A stretch of DNA of 64,000 bases from Sphingomicrobium nitratireducens (GTDB lineage Bacteria > Pseudomonadota > Alphaproteobacteria > Sphingomonadales > Sphingomonadaceae). The notes below the pieces were generated by a model, which was given only the letters and a program-made list of their open reading frames with translations, made no database searches and had not been told where the DNA came from. Location of the stretch: NCBI RefSeq assembly GCF_026157035.1, contig NZ_JANJZA010000001.1, positions 227,001 through 291,000 of the forward strand, in the 5' to 3' direction. Positions 25,467-36,565 of the stretch are shown here, piece by piece; the stretch's first letter is position 1; each line of letters opens with the position of its first letter. The translations under genes were made by a program, and so were the position numbers.

Positions 25467-27110
25467 CTAGCGTCCGGTGCGGAAGAAATTGGTGATCGGG
25501 TAGCGGCGGTCGCGCCCGAAGTTGCGCCGCCCGATCTTGACCCCCGGCGGGGCCTGGCGGCGCTTATATTCGGCCAGCAGCAGCTTGCGCTCGATCTCGC
25601 GCACTGTCGCCTCGTCGACCCCGGTGATGCGCGCGGCCTCGGCTACAGAAACCTCGTCCTCGACCAGCGCCTCGAGCATTCGGTCGAGCTTGGCATAAGG
25701 CGGCAAGCTGTCCTCGTCCTTCTGGTCGGGGCGCAGTTCGGCGCTCGGCGGCTTTTCGATGATACGCACCGGCATGACCGGTCCGTCGGGCCCCATCGCG
25801 CGGCGCGGCTTCACGGAATTGCGCCACCGCGACAGCTCGAACACGGTCGTCTTGTAGGCGTCCTTCAAGGGATTGTAGCCGCCCGACATGTCGCCGTAGA
25901 GCGTCGCATAGCCCACGCTCATCTCGCTCTTGTTACCGGTCGTCACCAGCATGTGCCCGTGTGCGTTGGACAGCGCCATCAGCGTCACCATGCGCAGCCG
26001 CGACTGGATATTCTCCGCCGCAAGCCCGCTTGCCCCGCCGAGCATCTCGTCCATCGCCTCGACGCCCGGTTTGATCGGGATGATGTCGTACTTGCACCCC
26101 AGCATCTCGGCGCAGGCCTTGGCGTCCTCGAGGCTTTCGCTGCTGGTGTAGTCGGACGGCATCATCACGCACCAGACCCGATCGGCCCCTAGTGCGTCGA
26201 CCGCGATCGCGGCGGAAAGCGCGCTGTCGATTCCGCCCGACAGGCCGAGAATCACGCCGGGAAAGCCATTGCGGTTCACATAGTCGCCCAGCCCGACCAT
26301 CATCGCGTGGTAGACGTCCTCGGGATAGGGATCGAGCGGCTCGAGGCTGCGCGTGGTGCAGGTCCAGCCGCCCTCGCCCTGCTCCCAGTCGGTGACCACC
26401 ATCGCCTCGTCCCAGTCGCGCATCTGGACGACGATCTCGCCGCCGCGATTGACCACGAAACTCGACCCGTCGAAGGCCAGTTCGTCCTGTCCGCCGACGC
26501 GGTTGACGTAAGCGAGCGGCAGGCCGGTCTCGGTCACCCGGTCGCGCACCAGCGCCTGGCGGATCTCGTCTTTGCCCAGCTCGTAGGGGCTGCCGTTGGG
26601 GACCAGCAGCAGTTCCGCTCCGGCCGCCTTGAGGTGATGACAGACGGGTTCGAGCCAGATGTCCTCGCAGATCGGGAGGCCCAGCTTGACGCCGCGCCAC
26701 TCGATCGGCTCGGGCAGCGGGCCCGGCGCGAACACGCGCAGCTCGTCGAACGTGCCGTAATTGGGAAGCTCGTGCTTGAGGCGCCGCGCGACGACCTTGC
26801 CGTCCTCGGCCAGCACCATCGCGTTATAATTCGCCCCGCCCTCCGCATGAATCGTCCCGAAGAGGATCGCGGGCCCCTCGTGAGCGGTCGCATCGGCCAG
26901 CCGCTCGGCCGCCTCCATCGTGCGGCGAATGAAGTCGGGCTTGAGTACCAGGTCTTCGGGCGGATAGCCGGTCAGCTGGAGCTCGGGGAACAGGACGAGG
27001 TCGGCGCCTTGCGCCTTCGCTTTGGCGCGCCATTCGAGCATCGCGGCGGCGTTGCCGTCGAGGTCACCGACGCGCTGGTCGAGCTGGGCGAGGGCGATGC
27101 GGATCGTCAT
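25467..27110 (-). CDS. nadE: Glutamine-dependent NAD+ synthetase
   Basis: 547 aa two-domain enzyme making NAD from deamido-NAD. The N-terminal nitrilase-type glutaminase shows the Glu-Lys-Cys triad ([31 protein letters not shown]). The C-terminal ATP-pyrophosphatase has the P-loop [14 protein letters not shown] and [12 protein letters not shown]. Start taken as ATG at 27110; a TTG two codons upstream is possible. Divergent from prs over a 105-bp gap. Confidence 0.95.
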   Translation of the reverse strand: MTIRIALAQLDQRVGDLDGNAAAMLEWRAKAKAQGADLVLFPELQLTGYPPEDLVLKPDFIRRTMEAAERLADATAHEGPAILFGTIHAEGGANYNAMVLAEDGKVVARRLKHELPNYGTFDELRVFAPGPLPEPIEWRGVKLGLPICEDIWLEPVCHHLKAAGAELLLVPNGSPYELGKDEIRQALVRDRVTETGLPLAYVNRVGGQDELAFDGSSFVVNRGGEIVVQMRDWDEAMVVTDWEQGEGGWTCTTRSLEPLDPYPEDVYHAMMVGLGDYVNRNGFPGVILGLSGGIDSALSAAIAVDALGADRVWCVMMPSDYTSSESLEDAKACAEMLGCKYDIIPIKPGVEAMDEMLGGASGLAAENIQSRLRMVTLMALSNAHGHMLVTTGNKSEMSVGYATLYGDMSGGYNPLKDAYKTTVFELSRWRNSVKPRRAMGPDGPVMPVRIIEKPPSAELRPDQKDEDSLPPYAKLDRMLEALVEDEVSVAEAARITGVDEATVREIERKLLLAEYKRRQAPPGVKIGRRNFGRDRRYPITNFFRTGR

Positions 27111-27215
27111 GGCCAAAGCGCTAGCCGCGTCACACGCGCGTCACAAGCTTGCCCTTTGCCCTCGCCCCCCGCTAAGGACGCCGCACTGACGCGCGCCAAC
27201 AGGGGAAATTGTTCG

Positions 27216-28148
27216 ATGAAGCTGCTCGCCGGAAACTCCAATCCTCCCCTCGCCAAGGCGATTGCCGACTATCTCGAGAGCCCGCTGATCAAGGCCAGCG
27301 TCAAGCGCTTCGCCGACGAGGAAATCTTCGTCGAGGTGCACGAGAATGTGCGCGGGCAGGACATGTTCGTGATCCAGTCGACCAGCTACCCGGCCAACGA
27401 CAACATGATGGAACTGCTCATCATGATCGACACGCTGCGCCGCGCCTCGGCCAAGCGGATCACCGCGGTGCTGCCCTATTTCGGCTATGCCCGGCAGGAC
27501 CGCAAACCCGGGCCGCGCACGCCGATCTCGGCCAAGCTCGTCGCCAACCTCATCACCGAGGCGGGCGCCGACCGCGTGCTGACGATGGATCTCCACGCCG
27601 GCCAGATCCAGGGCTTTTTCGACATCCCGACCGACAACCTGTGGGCAGCGCCCGTCATGGCCGCCGATATCCAGGCGCGCTACGGCTCGAAGGACCTCAC
27701 CATCGTCTCGCCCGACGTGGGCGGCGTGGTGCGCGCGCGCAGCCTCGCCAAGCGACTCGACAACGCGCCGCTGGCGATCGTCGACAAGCGCCGCGAGCGC
27801 GCGGGCGAATCCGAGGTGATGAACATCATCGGCGACGTCGAGGGCCAGGTCTGCATCCTCGTCGACGACATCGTCGATTCGGGCGGCACGCTGTGCAACG
27901 CGGCCGCCGCGATGAAAGAGCAGGGCGCCAAGGAAGTGCTCGCTTACTGTTCGCACGGCGTCCTGTCGGGCGCTGCCGAAGCGCGCGTCTCCAAGTCTGA
28001 ACTGACCGAGCTGGTCGTCACCGATTCGATCCACCACGAGGGAATGATCGACAGCGACAAGATCCGCAAACTCACCATCGCCCCGCTCTTTGGCGAAGCG
28101 ATCAGCCGGATCGCGGACGAAAGCAGCGTGTCGAGCCTCTTCGACTAG
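27216..28148 (+). CDS. prs: Ribose-phosphate pyrophosphokinase
   Basis: 310 aa. Makes PRPP from ribose 5-phosphate and ATP for nucleotide, histidine, tryptophan and NAD synthesis. Family features are [23 protein letters not shown], the flexible-loop region [31 protein letters not shown], and the PRPP motif [14 protein letters not shown]. The ATG follows AGGGGA. Pairing with divergent nadE puts two PRPP/NAD-related genes side by side. Confidence 0.96.
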   Translation: MKLLAGNSNPPLAKAIADYLESPLIKASVKRFADEEIFVEVHENVRGQDMFVIQSTSYPANDNMMELLIMIDTLRRASAKRITAVLPYFGYARQDRKPGPRTPISAKLVANLITEAGADRVLTMDLHAGQIQGFFDIPTDNLWAAPVMAADIQARYGSKDLTIVSPDVGGVVRARSLAKRLDNAPLAIVDKRRERAGESEVMNIIGDVEGQVCILVDDIVDSGGTLCNAAAAMKEQGAKEVLAYCSHGVLSGAAEARVSKSELTELVVTDSIHHEGMIDSDKIRKLTIAPLFGEAISRIADESSVSSLFD

Positions 28149-28156
28149 GCTTGCAG

Positions 28157-28190
28157 AATCGGCGGCGCCTCTCTAAGAGCGCCCCCGATT
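28157..28190 (+). terminator. Imperfect hairpin after prs
   Basis: A 14-bp stem with one mismatch and one bulge (AATCGG...CCGATT, GGCGC...GCGCC) begins 8 bp after the prs stop. There is no proper T-tract, so it could be a weak terminator or part of the rpmI leader. Confidence 0.35.
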
Positions 28191-28291
28191 GTCCAAATCA
28201 TTGGAAATCCGACCGGTCCGGCCATCAAGGCTGCCGAGGCAGGTTGAAATCGTCGTCCATCGCGCGAGCGAGGGGCCACAAGGAGACGAAA

Positions 28292-28495
28292 ATGCCGAAA
28301 CTGAAGACCAAGAGCGGCGTCAAGAAGCGCTTCAAGATGACCGCTACCGGCAAGATCAAGCACGGCGTCGCTGGCAAGCGTCACCGCCTGATCAGCCACA
28401 ACGCCAAGTATATCCGTACCAACCGCGGCACGACCGTGCTGGACGCCTGCGAGACGAAGACGATCAAGCAGTGGGCGCCCTACGGGCTGAAGTAA
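28292..28495 (+). CDS. rpmI: 50S ribosomal protein L35
   Basis: 67 aa, usual length. N-terminus [22 protein letters not shown] and the basic [15 protein letters not shown] core are diagnostic. SD AAGGAG. Paired with rplT 12 bp downstream, as in most bacteria; infC is not upstream here, which is common in this lineage. Confidence 0.97.
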   Translation: MPKLKTKSGVKKRFKMTATGKIKHGVAGKRHRLISHNAKYIRTNRGTTVLDACETKTIKQWAPYGLK

Positions 28496-28507
28496 GGAGA
28501 CGGATCG

Positions 28508-28864
28508 ATGGCACGAGTTAAACGCGGCGTCACCACGCGCGCCAAGCACAAGCGGATCCTGAAGTCGGCGAAGGGCTATTATGGCCGTCGCAAGAACACC
28601 ATCCGCATCGCGCGCCAGGCGGTCGAAAAGGCCGGCCAGTACGCCTATCGCGACCGCAAGGCCAAGAAGCGCAGCTTCCGCGCCCTGTGGATCCAGCGCA
28701 TCAACGCGGCCGTGCGCGCCGAAGGCATGACCTACGGCACCTTCATGCACGCGCTGAAGGTCGGCGGCATCGACCTCGATCGCAAGGTCCTCGCGGACAT
28801 CGCGATGCACGAGCCGGAAGCGTTTAAGGGGATCGTCGAGCAGGCCAAGAAGGCCGTCGCCTGA
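28508..28864 (+). CDS. rplT: 50S ribosomal protein L20
   Basis: 118 aa, full length. [28 protein letters not shown] at the N-terminus and [12 protein letters not shown] in the globular part are diagnostic. It binds 23S rRNA early in assembly and in other bacteria represses its own operon. A strong terminator follows before pheS. Confidence 0.98.
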   Translation: MARVKRGVTTRAKHKRILKSAKGYYGRRKNTIRIARQAVEKAGQYAYRDRKAKKRSFRALWIQRINAAVRAEGMTYGTFMHALKVGGIDLDRKVLADIAMHEPEAFKGIVEQAKKAVA

Positions 28865-28893
28865 ACCGATCCGCTTGAATAGCGAACAATTGG

Positions 28894-28930
28894 AAGGGCG
28901 CGGAAGGCTTGGCATTCCGCGCCCTTTCTC
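28894..28930 (+). terminator. Rho-independent terminator between rplT and pheS
   Basis: A 12-bp perfect stem (AAGGGCGCGGAA / TTCCGCGCCCTT) with a 9-base loop runs into TTTCTC, ending 15 bp before the pheS ATG. It separates the ribosomal protein genes from pheST. The position would also suit attenuation, but no Phe-rich leader peptide is visible. Confidence 0.75.
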
Positions 28931-28944
28931 TATGGAAAGCCCCC

Positions 28945-30015
28945 ATGATCGATCGTGAAGAAATCCTCGCCCGGATCGGGGCGGCCGACGACGCCGCGTC
29001 GCTCGAGGCGCTGCGCGTCGAAAATCTCGGCAAGCAGGGCAAGGTCACCCAGCTGCTCAAGACGCTGGGCAAGATGAGCCCCGACGAGCGCAAGACCGAA
29101 GGCCCCAAGATCCACGCGCTGCGCGAAGCGGTGCAGGGCGCGCTCGATGCGCGCAAGGCCGAGCTCGACCGCGCCGAACTCGAAGCGCGGCTGAAGACCG
29201 AGACGCTCGACCTGTCGCTGCCCACCCCGGCCGCGCCGCAGGGATCGATCCACCCGGTCAGCCAGGTCATGGACGAGCTTGCCGAAATCTTCGCGGACCT
29301 GGGCTTCGCGGTCGCCGAAGGCCCCGAGATCGAGGACGACTGGCACAATTTCGGGGCGCTCAACATTCCCGAGGCGCACCCCGCGCGCGCCATGCAGGAC
29401 ACGTTTTACATTGCGCAGGGCGACAACGAGGAGGGGGCGCCGCAGGTGCTGCGCACGCACACCTCGCCCGTCCAGATCCGCACCATGATGCGTGACAAGC
29501 CCCCGCTGCGCATCATCGCGCCGGGCCGCGTCTACCGCTCGGACAGCGACGCCACCCACACGCCGATGTTCCACCAGGTCGAAGGCCTCGTCATCGACCG
29601 CAACATCCATCTCGGCCACCTCAAGTGGACGCTCGAAACCTTCCTCAAGGCCTTTTTCGAGCGTGACGATGTCGAACTGCGGCTGCGCCCCTCCTATTTC
29701 CCGTTCACCGAGCCGAGCGCCGAAGTCGACGTCGGCTACTCGATCGAGAACGGCCGACCGGTCATCGGCGGTCGCGAGAACTGGATGGAAGTTCTGGGGA
29801 GCGGCATGGTCCACCCCAAGGTCATCGCCAATTGCGGGCTCGATCCCGACGAGTGGCAGGGCTTCGCCTTCGGCTGCGGCATCGACCGCCTCGCCATGCT
29901 CAAATACGGGATGGACGACTTGCGCGCCTTCTTCGACGCGGACCTGCGCTGGCTCCGCCACTACGGGTTCAGCTTCCTCGACACGCCCACCCTCTCGGCA
30001 GGAGTGGGCGCATGA
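28945..30015 (+). CDS. pheS: Phenylalanine--tRNA ligase, alpha subunit
   Basis: 356 aa class II synthetase subunit. N-terminal coiled coil (1-85), then the catalytic core with [34 protein letters not shown], motif 2 [21 protein letters not shown], and motif 3 [22 protein letters not shown]. The start at 28945 matches the family N-terminus (MIDREEI). Its stop overlaps the pheT start (ATGA). Confidence 0.97.
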   Translation: MIDREEILARIGAADDAASLEALRVENLGKQGKVTQLLKTLGKMSPDERKTEGPKIHALREAVQGALDARKAELDRAELEARLKTETLDLSLPTPAAPQGSIHPVSQVMDELAEIFADLGFAVAEGPEIEDDWHNFGALNIPEAHPARAMQDTFYIAQGDNEEGAPQVLRTHTSPVQIRTMMRDKPPLRIIAPGRVYRSDSDATHTPMFHQVEGLVIDRNIHLGHLKWTLETFLKAFFERDDVELRLRPSYFPFTEPSAEVDVGYSIENGRPVIGGRENWMEVLGSGMVHPKVIANCGLDPDEWQGFAFGCGIDRLAMLKYGMDDLRAFFDADLRWLRHYGFSFLDTPTLSAGVGA

Positions 30016-32363
30016 AGTTCTCGCTCGAATGGCTCAAGCAATTCCTCGACACCGACGCCTCGGTGAGCGATCTCGCCGACGCGATGACCGCGATCGGGCT
30101 CGAGATCGAGGGTGTCGAGGACCCGGCCGACAGGCTCGAAGGATTCTCGGTCGCCAAGGTGCTGACCGCCGCGCCGCATCCCGATGCGGACAAGTTGCAG
30201 GTGCTGACCGTCGACACCGGTGACGGCAAGCCGCTCCAGGTCGTGTGCGGCGCGCCCAACGCGCGTGCCGGCATGAAGGGCGTGCTCGGCCAGCCCGGCG
30301 CGACCGTGCCCGCCAACGGCATGGTGCTGAAGAAGGCCGCGATCCGCGGCGTCGAATCGAACGGCATGATGTGTTCGACGCGCGAGCTCGAACTGGGCGA
30401 CGATCACGACGGCATCATCGAACTGCCCGAGGACGCGCCCGTCGGCGCCAGCTTCGCCGACTATTCGGGTGCCTCGCCCGTGTTCGACGTGTTCATCACC
30501 CCCGACCGTGCCGATTGCATGGGCGTGATGGGCATCGCGCGCGACCTCGCCGCCGCAGGCCTTGGCACCTTCAAGCCCGTCGAGGTCCCGACCATCGAGA
30601 CCGACGGCTCCTGCCCGGTCGAGATCCGCACCGACGACAGCGAAGGCTGCCCGGCTTTTTACGCGCGCGTCATCACTGGCGTGAAGAACGGTGCCTCGCC
30701 CGAGTGGATGCAGCGCCGCCTGATCGCGGCAGGCCAGCGCCCCATCTCCGCGCTCGTCGACTGCACCAACTATCTGATGCTCTCGACCGGCCGCCCGGCG
30801 CACGTCTACGACCTCAATAAGCTCTCGGGCCCCGTCGTCGCGCGCCGCGCCAAGGCGGGCGAAAAGGTCCTCGCGCTCAACGAGAAGGAATATGAGCTCG
30901 ACGAGAGCATGACCGTGATCGCCGACGACAAGGGCGCGCACGATATCGGCGGCATCATGGGCGGCGAGCATTCGGGTGCCGACGAAGCCTCCACCGACGT
31001 CCTTCTAGAGATCGCCTATTTCGATCCCGACCGGATCGCCAAGACCGGCCAGAAGCTGATGCTGTCGAGCGATGCGCGTACCCGCTTCGAACGCGGCGTC
31101 GATCCCGCCTTCATGGACGACGGGCTTGCGCTCCTCACCGACCTCATCGTGAAGACCTGCGGCGGCACGCCGAGCGAGGTGACCCGCGCGGGCACCCCGC
31201 CGATGGAGCGGCCGACGATCACGTTCGACTGGAACCGCACCGCCGCGCTCGGCGGCATCGAGGTGCCGCGCGAACGGCAGGTCGAGATTCTCGAAAGCCT
31301 CGGCTTCACGGTCGAGGGCGACGACGTCACCGCGCCGACCTGGCGTCACGACATCGAAGGCCCCGCCGACCTCGTCGAGGAAGTCGCGCGCATCGTCGGC
31401 TTCGACCAGGTCCCCTCGACCCCGCTTCCGCGCCCCGATGGTGTCGCGCACCCGACCGCGACCCGCAGCCAGGTGGTCGAGCGCCGCCTGCGCCGCGCGG
31501 CGGCCGCGCGCGGGTTCAACGAGGCGATCACGTGGAGCTTCATCCCGACGAGCCAAGCCGACCTGTTCGGCGGTGCGCCCAACCTCGTCGCCAACCCGAT
31601 CAGCGAGGACATGAAGGCGATGCGCCCGTCGTTGCTACCGGGCCTCGCCGCCGCCGCACGCCGCAATCTCGACCGCGGCGCGTCGAGCGTGCGCCTGTTC
31701 GAGGTCGGCCGCCGCTACCTTGCCGAGGGCGAGAAGCCGACCGCCGCCCTGCTGATGGCCGGCGAGCGCAGCGCGCGCGACTGGGACGTGGGCAAGGCGA
31801 CCGGCTTCACCGCGTTCGACGCCAAGGCCGAAGCGCTCGCCTTGCTCGAGGCAGCCGGCGCGCCGACCGACAATCTCCAGCTGTTCATGGATGCTGGCGA
31901 GACCTGGCACCCGGGCCGCTCGGCCAAGCTCGGCCTCGGTCCCAAGAAGATCCTCGCCGCGTTCGGCGAACCGCATCCCGAGCTCGCCAGGGCGCTCGAC
32001 CTGCCCAAGGGCACGGTGGTCGCGGAGATCTTCCTCGACCAGATCCCGCAGCCCAAGAAGACCGAACGCGCCCGCACGCCCTACGCGCCCCCCGCGCTGC
32101 AGGCGGTCAGCCGCGACTTCGCCTTCATCGTCCCCAACGACCTTCCCGCCGACCAGCTGGTCCGCGCGATCCGCGGGGCCGACAAGAAGGCGATCGTCGA
32201 TGCGCGCATCTTCGATCGCTACGAAGGCAATGACGCGCTCAGCCTCGCGGTGGAGGTCACGCTCCAGCCCGAGGCGAAGAGCTTCACCGAGGAAGAGCTA
32301 AGCGCGATCTCGAAGAAGATCGTCGAGGCGGCGGTAAAGAAGGGCGCGACGCTGCGCGGCTAG
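30012..32363 (+). CDS. pheT: Phenylalanine--tRNA ligase, beta subunit
   Basis: 783 aa. [17 protein letters not shown] starts the chain; an OB-fold tRNA-binding domain follows (39-150), then B3/B4 editing, B5, the pseudo-catalytic core and a C-terminal FDX-ACB anticodon domain ([17 protein letters not shown]). It forms the alpha2-beta2 enzyme with PheS. The stop shares CTAG (32360-32363) with the convergent thioesterase gene. Confidence 0.97.
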   Translation: MKFSLEWLKQFLDTDASVSDLADAMTAIGLEIEGVEDPADRLEGFSVAKVLTAAPHPDADKLQVLTVDTGDGKPLQVVCGAPNARAGMKGVLGQPGATVPANGMVLKKAAIRGVESNGMMCSTRELELGDDHDGIIELPEDAPVGASFADYSGASPVFDVFITPDRADCMGVMGIARDLAAAGLGTFKPVEVPTIETDGSCPVEIRTDDSEGCPAFYARVITGVKNGASPEWMQRRLIAAGQRPISALVDCTNYLMLSTGRPAHVYDLNKLSGPVVARRAKAGEKVLALNEKEYELDESMTVIADDKGAHDIGGIMGGEHSGADEASTDVLLEIAYFDPDRIAKTGQKLMLSSDARTRFERGVDPAFMDDGLALLTDLIVKTCGGTPSEVTRAGTPPMERPTITFDWNRTAALGGIEVPRERQVEILESLGFTVEGDDVTAPTWRHDIEGPADLVEEVARIVGFDQVPSTPLPRPDGVAHPTATRSQVVERRLRRAAAARGFNEAITWSFIPTSQADLFGGAPNLVANPISEDMKAMRPSLLPGLAAAARRNLDRGASSVRLFEVGRRYLAEGEKPTAALLMAGERSARDWDVGKATGFTAFDAKAEALALLEAAGAPTDNLQLFMDAGETWHPGRSAKLGLGPKKILAAFGEPHPELARALDLPKGTVVAEIFLDQIPQPKKTERARTPYAPPALQAVSRDFAFIVPNDLPADQLVRAIRGADKKAIVDARIFDRYEGNDALSLAVEVTLQPEAKSFTEEELSAISKKIVEAAVKKGATLRG

Positions 32364-32800
32364 TCGTCGAGACCGAAGATCAGGCAGGTCGACGTGGCGG
32401 TGGCGATCAGGCGCCCGTGCCCGTCGACCAGCTCGGCTTCGGCAAACGCCGCCTTGCCGCCCATCTTGGTCACCTTGCCGGTCGCAATCACGACGCTGCC
32501 GTCGCATTGGAGCGGGCGCAGGAAGCTCGTCTTGATCTCGAGCGACGTGTAGCCCTGACCGGGCGCGAGCGCGCTATGCACGGCGCAGCCACAGGCGCTG
32601 TCGAGAAGGGTCGCGGCATAGCCGCCGTGGACATAACCCATCGGGTTGGCGACCTGCGGTCCGACGCGTCCCTGGAAGACCGCGCTGCCCTCGGCCACGT
32701 CGATGAGCTTGAAGTCGAGCGACTTGGCCATCGGCACATGGATGTCTTTTTCGATTAGGGAACGAAGCTGCTCGAGCCCCGACCTGCTGCTATCGAACAT
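32360..32800 (-). CDS. PaaI-type hotdog thioesterase
   Basis: 146 aa single hotdog domain. The family region GYVHGGYAATLLDSACGCAVHSALAPGQGYTSLEIKTSFLRP is clear. Such enzymes hydrolyse acyl- or aryl-CoA esters. It is the last gene of a run ftsE-ftsX-ydcF-plsC-thioesterase and lies 11 bp after plsC. The link to acyl-chain handling with plsC is plausible but unproven. Confidence 0.86.
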   Translation of the reverse strand: MFDSSRSGLEQLRSLIEKDIHVPMAKSLDFKLIDVAEGSAVFQGRVGPQVANPMGYVHGGYAATLLDSACGCAVHSALAPGQGYTSLEIKTSFLRPLQCDGSVVIATGKVTKMGGKAAFAEAELVDGHGRLIATATSTCLIFGLDD

Positions 32801-32811
32801 CGCTCACCCCC

Positions 32812-33495
32812 TCAGTCGTTCAGCGCGTTGATCGCCTCGTGCACCCGCCGCTCGACTTCCTCGCGCGGCAGGCCCGGCGGGATCGTCTCGCCGACCTTGA
32901 ACCGGATCACGCCCGAACGCTTTACGAACCCCTTGGGCCAGATCCGCCCACTGTCCTGCGCCACGGGGACCACCGGCAGCCCCAGCATCTTGTACAACCC
33001 CGCAAAGCCGGGGCGCAATGGCGGTTTTTCGCCGTGCGGAATCCGCGTCCCTTCCGGGAAGATCACCACGGGACGCCCCGCCGCCTTGGCCTTCTTGGCC
33101 GCTTTCATCATCGAGCGCAGCGCCGCCGCGCCCGCTTCGCGGTCGACCCCGATCACCCCGTAGGTGCGATTGACCTTGCCGAAAATGGGCAGCGTCGTCA
33201 GCTCGCGCTTCATCACCACCACCGGCGTGCGCGCGAAGCGCAGCGTGTCGACCGCCTCGACCATCGCTTCGTGCTTAACCGCGACGAGGTAGGGCCCGTC
33301 GGGAATCTCCCCGTCCCACTCGAACCGGATGGCGAGCACGTGGCGCACCAGCCAGCGATGATAGTCGGCCCAGAAATGCACGACCGCGCGCAGCGGTGCC
33401 TGACCGAACAGCGCGGCGACCAGCGCCGCCGACGAGATGATCAGCGTGCCCGGATAGAAGAGCAGGACGAAGAGGATCGAACGAAGCAGTGCCAT
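32812..33495 (-). CDS. plsC: 1-acyl-sn-glycerol-3-phosphate acyltransferase (PlsC family)
   Basis: 227 aa, inner membrane. An N-terminal membrane segment precedes the acyltransferase motifs: HX4E (KHEAMVEAV, with Glu in place of the classical Asp, a common alphaproteobacterial form), and FPEGTRIPHGE as motif III. It acylates lysophosphatidate or a related lysolipid. The start overlaps the ydcF stop by 1 bp (TGATG). Confidence 0.9.
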   Translation of the reverse strand: MALLRSILFVLLFYPGTLIISSAALVAALFGQAPLRAVVHFWADYHRWLVRHVLAIRFEWDGEIPDGPYLVAVKHEAMVEAVDTLRFARTPVVVMKRELTTLPIFGKVNRTYGVIGVDREAGAAALRSMMKAAKKAKAAGRPVVIFPEGTRIPHGEKPPLRPGFAGLYKMLGLPVVPVAQDSGRIWPKGFVKRSGVIRFKVGETIPPGLPREEVERRVHEAINALND

Positions 33496-34031
33496 CAGAT
33501 TCCCAGGAGCAGCCCGAGCCGCCGCAATACGTACTTGTTATATTCGAGAAACAGCGTTGCCAGCCCGGGTTCGGTCTTGACCGCGTCGTAGACGATATAG
33601 GTGTCCTCGGGGAGCGCACGGCGGAACTCGAACGCGGCGCGGCGCATGTGCCAGTCGCTGGTCACTAGCCGCACCTCGTCGAATTCGTTGGCTTCGAGCC
33701 AGGCGCGCGCTTCCTCGGCGTTGGAGCGGGTGTCGACCGATTCCGAGCCCAGCGTCACGCAGCACTCGATCAGTTCCTCGCGCCCGCCCAGCCGCTCGGC
33801 GATGTCCGCCTCGGTGACGAGCGGGTCGGTCCCCGCGATCAGGAGCTGCTTGGCCTTGCCCGCTTCGAGCCGGTCGACCGCCTGCTCGATGCGACCCGAG
33901 CCGCCGGTGATCACGACGATCGCCTGCGTCTCGCGGCTGTCGGCCGGCGCCGGCTCGCCGAGCGACACCGCGAACAGCGCGAAACCCAATGCGTACAGCA
34001 TGGCGACAAAGGACAGGAGGCGGAAGATCAT
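33495..34031 (-). CDS. YdcF family protein (DUF218)
   Basis: 178 aa. An N-terminal hydrophobic segment (2-22) anchors the protein; the DUF218 core shows VVITGGSGRIEQAVDRL, LLIAGTDP, DTRSNAEEARAWL and VTSDWHMRRAAFEF. Family members are linked to envelope and polysaccharide processes; activity is not defined. The start at 34031 overlaps the ftsX stop (ATGA). Confidence 0.88.
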   Translation of the reverse strand: MIFRLLSFVAMLYALGFALFAVSLGEPAPADSRETQAIVVITGGSGRIEQAVDRLEAGKAKQLLIAGTDPLVTEADIAERLGGREELIECCVTLGSESVDTRSNAEEARAWLEANEFDEVRLVTSDWHMRRAAFEFRRALPEDTYIVYDAVKTEPGLATLFLEYNKYVLRRLGLLLGI

Positions 34032-34897
34032 GGCGTGCGGCGCAATGTCGCAATCACGGCGCCGCGTGCAACCGTCATTGCGATGAGGGTCGCGGCGAAC
34101 GGCAGCAAAGCGAGGACGAACAGCGCGCCCGGGCCGATCGGTGCGCCACCCCCGAGCCAGCGCTCGCTGACCTGCCCGGCGCCGAACAGCAGGAGGAGCA
34201 GTCCGCCGGCGGCTGCCGCCCCGACCAGCGCGCCCGCCAGCGCGTCGAGCGCCATGCGCCGCTGGAATAGTGCCGCGACCTGTGCGTCGGTCGCTCCGAC
34301 GCCGTGCATGACTGCGATGGTCGAGCGATTGGCGGCGAGCGCCGCGCGCGTCGCGAGCACGACGGCCGCGCCTGCCGCCAGCCCGATAAGCAGCACCAGC
34401 CCGAGCGACACCCATCCGAGCGCGCGCAGCGAGCGCACCAGCGGTGCCAGGGTCGACCGGCTCGAACTCAACTGTGCGGTCGGAAACTTCGTGCGGGCCG
34501 CTTTCTCGACGACCGCCGCGTCGGCACCCGGTGTCAGTGTCACTTCCGCCAGCGCGGGAATCGGAAGGTCGGCGCCCTCGCTCGCCGCGCCGAGCCAGCG
34601 TTCGAGACTGTCGACGACCGCTTCGCGCGGCACCGCCTCGACGCTTCGCACCTGCGGCAGCCCGCGGATCGAAGCGGCCAGCGCCTCTTCCTTACCCGCA
34701 CCGCCCGGCAATTGGAGCGTGTAGCGGCTCGCGCTCGCGTCCTCGAGCGTCGCCGCCCCGTGCGAGACGGTCAGTCCCGCTGCCGCCACGAGCATCATCA
34801 CGAAGGTCATGATCGCGATCAGCCACGGGGTCGCTCCGCTCAGCCGGCCGCCCGGCAGCAGGCGCCGCTCGGCCGCGCTCATCCTCAGCACGCTCAC
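34028..34897 (-). CDS. ftsX: Cell division protein FtsX-like permease
   Basis: 289 aa with four membrane segments: one at about 25-48 before a periplasmic domain, and three near the C-terminus (170-285). It has the FtsX arrangement and directly follows ftsE (ATGA overlap at 34894-34897). With FtsE it forms an ABC-type complex that controls peptidoglycan hydrolases at the septum. Sequence is divergent, as usual for FtsX. Confidence 0.87.
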   Translation of the reverse strand: MSVLRMSAAERRLLPGGRLSGATPWLIAIMTFVMMLVAAAGLTVSHGAATLEDASASRYTLQLPGGAGKEEALAASIRGLPQVRSVEAVPREAVVDSLERWLGAASEGADLPIPALAEVTLTPGADAAVVEKAARTKFPTAQLSSSRSTLAPLVRSLRALGWVSLGLVLLIGLAAGAAVVLATRAALAANRSTIAVMHGVGATDAQVAALFQRRMALDALAGALVGAAAAGGLLLLLFGAGQVSERWLGGGAPIGPGALFVLALLPFAATLIAMTVARGAVIATLRRTP

Positions 34898-35604
34898 GCC
34901 CCGGCCTCCTCGCGTCGTTGCGGCGGGTGGCGCAGTGCGCCGGTGGGATCGGACAACTTGCCGCCCTCAAGCCGCACCAGCTGCGCGCCAGGCACCTGCT
35001 TGACCAGCGACAAGTCGTGCGTCGCCAGCACCACGGTCGTGCCGAGCTGGTTCAGTCCCGAAAACAGCCCGACCAGACGCTGCGCCATCTCGGCATCGAC
35101 GTTGCCCGTCGGCTCGTCGGCGATCAGCAGTTCGGGTCGCGCGATCACCGCCCGCGCGATCGCCACGCGCTGCTGCTCGCCCCCCGACAGAGTCGGCGGC
35201 TTGGCGCGCGCGCGGTCGGACAGGCCGACCCAGGCGAGCATTTCGCGCACCGGCTGTTCGAGATCGGCATCGCTCATCCCCGCGATGCGCAGCGGCAGCG
35301 CGACATTGTCGAACGCCGACAAGTGCTCGATCAGCCGGAAGTCCTGGTAGACGATCCCGATCCGGCGGCGCAGCGGCGGCAGGGCCTCGCGCGGCAGGTC
35401 AGTCACTTCCTGGTCGAACATCGTGATGCGCCCGCGCGTTGGGCGCTGGGCGAGATACAGAAGTTTCAGCAGCGATGTCTTGCCCGCCCCCGATGGGCCG
35501 GTGAGGACGTAGAAGCCGCGCTTGTCGAGGGTGAAGTCGAGATCACGCAGCACCTCGGCCTCGGTGCCGTAGCGCAAGCCCACTCCTTCGAACGAAACCA
35601 TCAT
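34894..35604 (-). CDS. ftsE: Cell division ATP-binding protein FtsE
   Basis: 236 aa ABC ATPase. Walker [16 protein letters not shown]-loop YQDFRLI, signature [14 protein letters not shown], Walker [13 protein letters not shown] and the switch His in ATHDLSLV are all present. FtsE-typical ...[18 protein letters not shown]. Start at the first of two adjacent ATGs (35604/35601); an upstream extension is rejected as it lacks family similarity. Confidence 0.94.
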   Translation of the reverse strand: MMVSFEGVGLRYGTEAEVLRDLDFTLDKRGFYVLTGPSGAGKTSLLKLLYLAQRPTRGRITMFDQEVTDLPREALPPLRRRIGIVYQDFRLIEHLSAFDNVALPLRIAGMSDADLEQPVREMLAWVGLSDRARAKPPTLSGGEQQRVAIARAVIARPELLIADEPTGNVDAEMAQRLVGLFSGLNQLGTTVVLATHDLSLVKQVPGAQLVRLEGGKLSDPTGALRHPPQRREEAGA

Positions 35605-35710
35605 GAAGTCGAACGCCCCCGGATCATCGTCTCGTCTTCTCGCACGCCCCCTTCGACTTGCCAATCCGTTGCAAGTCATGTTTACCGCCAGAAAGCGAGA
35701 CGGGAACATA

Positions 35711-36562
35711 ATGATCTTAACCTGCCCAGCATGCGAAACGCGCTACGTGGTCAAGGACGGGGCTATCCCGCCCCAGGGACGCAAGGTGCGCTGCGCCAGT
35801 TGCGGCAACAGTTGGCATCAGGATCCCGATGCGGATGACGGCGAGTTCGTGCCGCCGCCCGTCGAGACGCCACCGCCGCCCGTGACGGAGGATTTTGCGC
35901 CCCCGCCACCCGAGCCCGCCTACGAGGCGCCCGAACAGGCACCGCCGCCGATCCCTGAGCCGCCCGTGACGCTCGACGACGAACCGGTCGCCCCGGAAGT
36001 CGCCGCGGCCGTGGAGGAGCAGGCCGCGATGCAGGAGGCGGCGATCGCGCAGGAAGCGCTGCCGCACACGTCGCTCGATCCCGTCGAACCCGCCGACGAC
36101 ATGCATTTCGCGGACCCCGACGACGATGGTTGGGGCGAGCCCCGGCGTGGGCGCGGGCGCACGATCCTGCTCGTCCTCCTATTGCTGGTCGCCGTGGCCG
36201 CCGCAGCGTTCGTTTTCCTCGCTCCCGACGCGCTCAAGGAGCGGTTCGGGATGGCGGGCGCAAAGCCTGCTTCACCGCTGCAGGTGGTGCTGACCTCCTC
36301 GGACCGCCAGGCGGTGCCGAGCGGCAACGAGCTGTTCACGGTTGCCGGACGCGTCGTCAATCCGACCGAAACCGAACAGCGCGTGCCCCCGCTGCACGCG
36401 GTGCTGCGCGATGCCCAGGGCCGCGTCGTCTACAGCTGGACGATCGCTCCGCCCGCGCCGACGCTCGCACCCGGCGAGGCGGCGAGCTTCAACAGCGCGG
36501 AAGTCGACGTGCCGGCGGGCGCGGAAAAGCTGACCCTGTCGCTCGCCGATCCCGGAGCCTGA
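35711..36562 (+). CDS. Zinc-ribbon (MJ0042-type) single-span membrane protein
   Basis: 283 aa. The N-terminal zinc ribbon uses Cys5, Cys8, Cys28 and Cys31 ([27 protein letters not shown]). A Pro/Glu-rich linker (45-140) leads to one membrane helix (about 151-172) and a periplasmic C-terminal domain with [33 protein letters not shown]. This matches the alphaproteobacterial MJ0042/DUF3426-like class next to ftsEX. The job is unknown; the zinc ribbon may sense or scaffold. Divergent from ftsE. Confidence 0.84.
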   Translation: MILTCPACETRYVVKDGAIPPQGRKVRCASCGNSWHQDPDADDGEFVPPPVETPPPPVTEDFAPPPPEPAYEAPEQAPPPIPEPPVTLDDEPVAPEVAAAVEEQAAMQEAAIAQEALPHTSLDPVEPADDMHFADPDDDGWGEPRRGRGRTILLVLLLLVAVAAAAFVFLAPDALKERFGMAGAKPASPLQVVLTSSDRQAVPSGNELFTVAGRVVNPTETEQRVPPLHAVLRDAQGRVVYSWTIAPPAPTLAPGEAASFNSAEVDVPAGAEKLTLSLADPGA

Positions 36563-36565
36563 TTT

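Noticed and set aside
32828-33591. Overlapping plus-strand frames over plsC
   Set aside because: Antisense shadows; PlsC motifs are clear on the minus strand.
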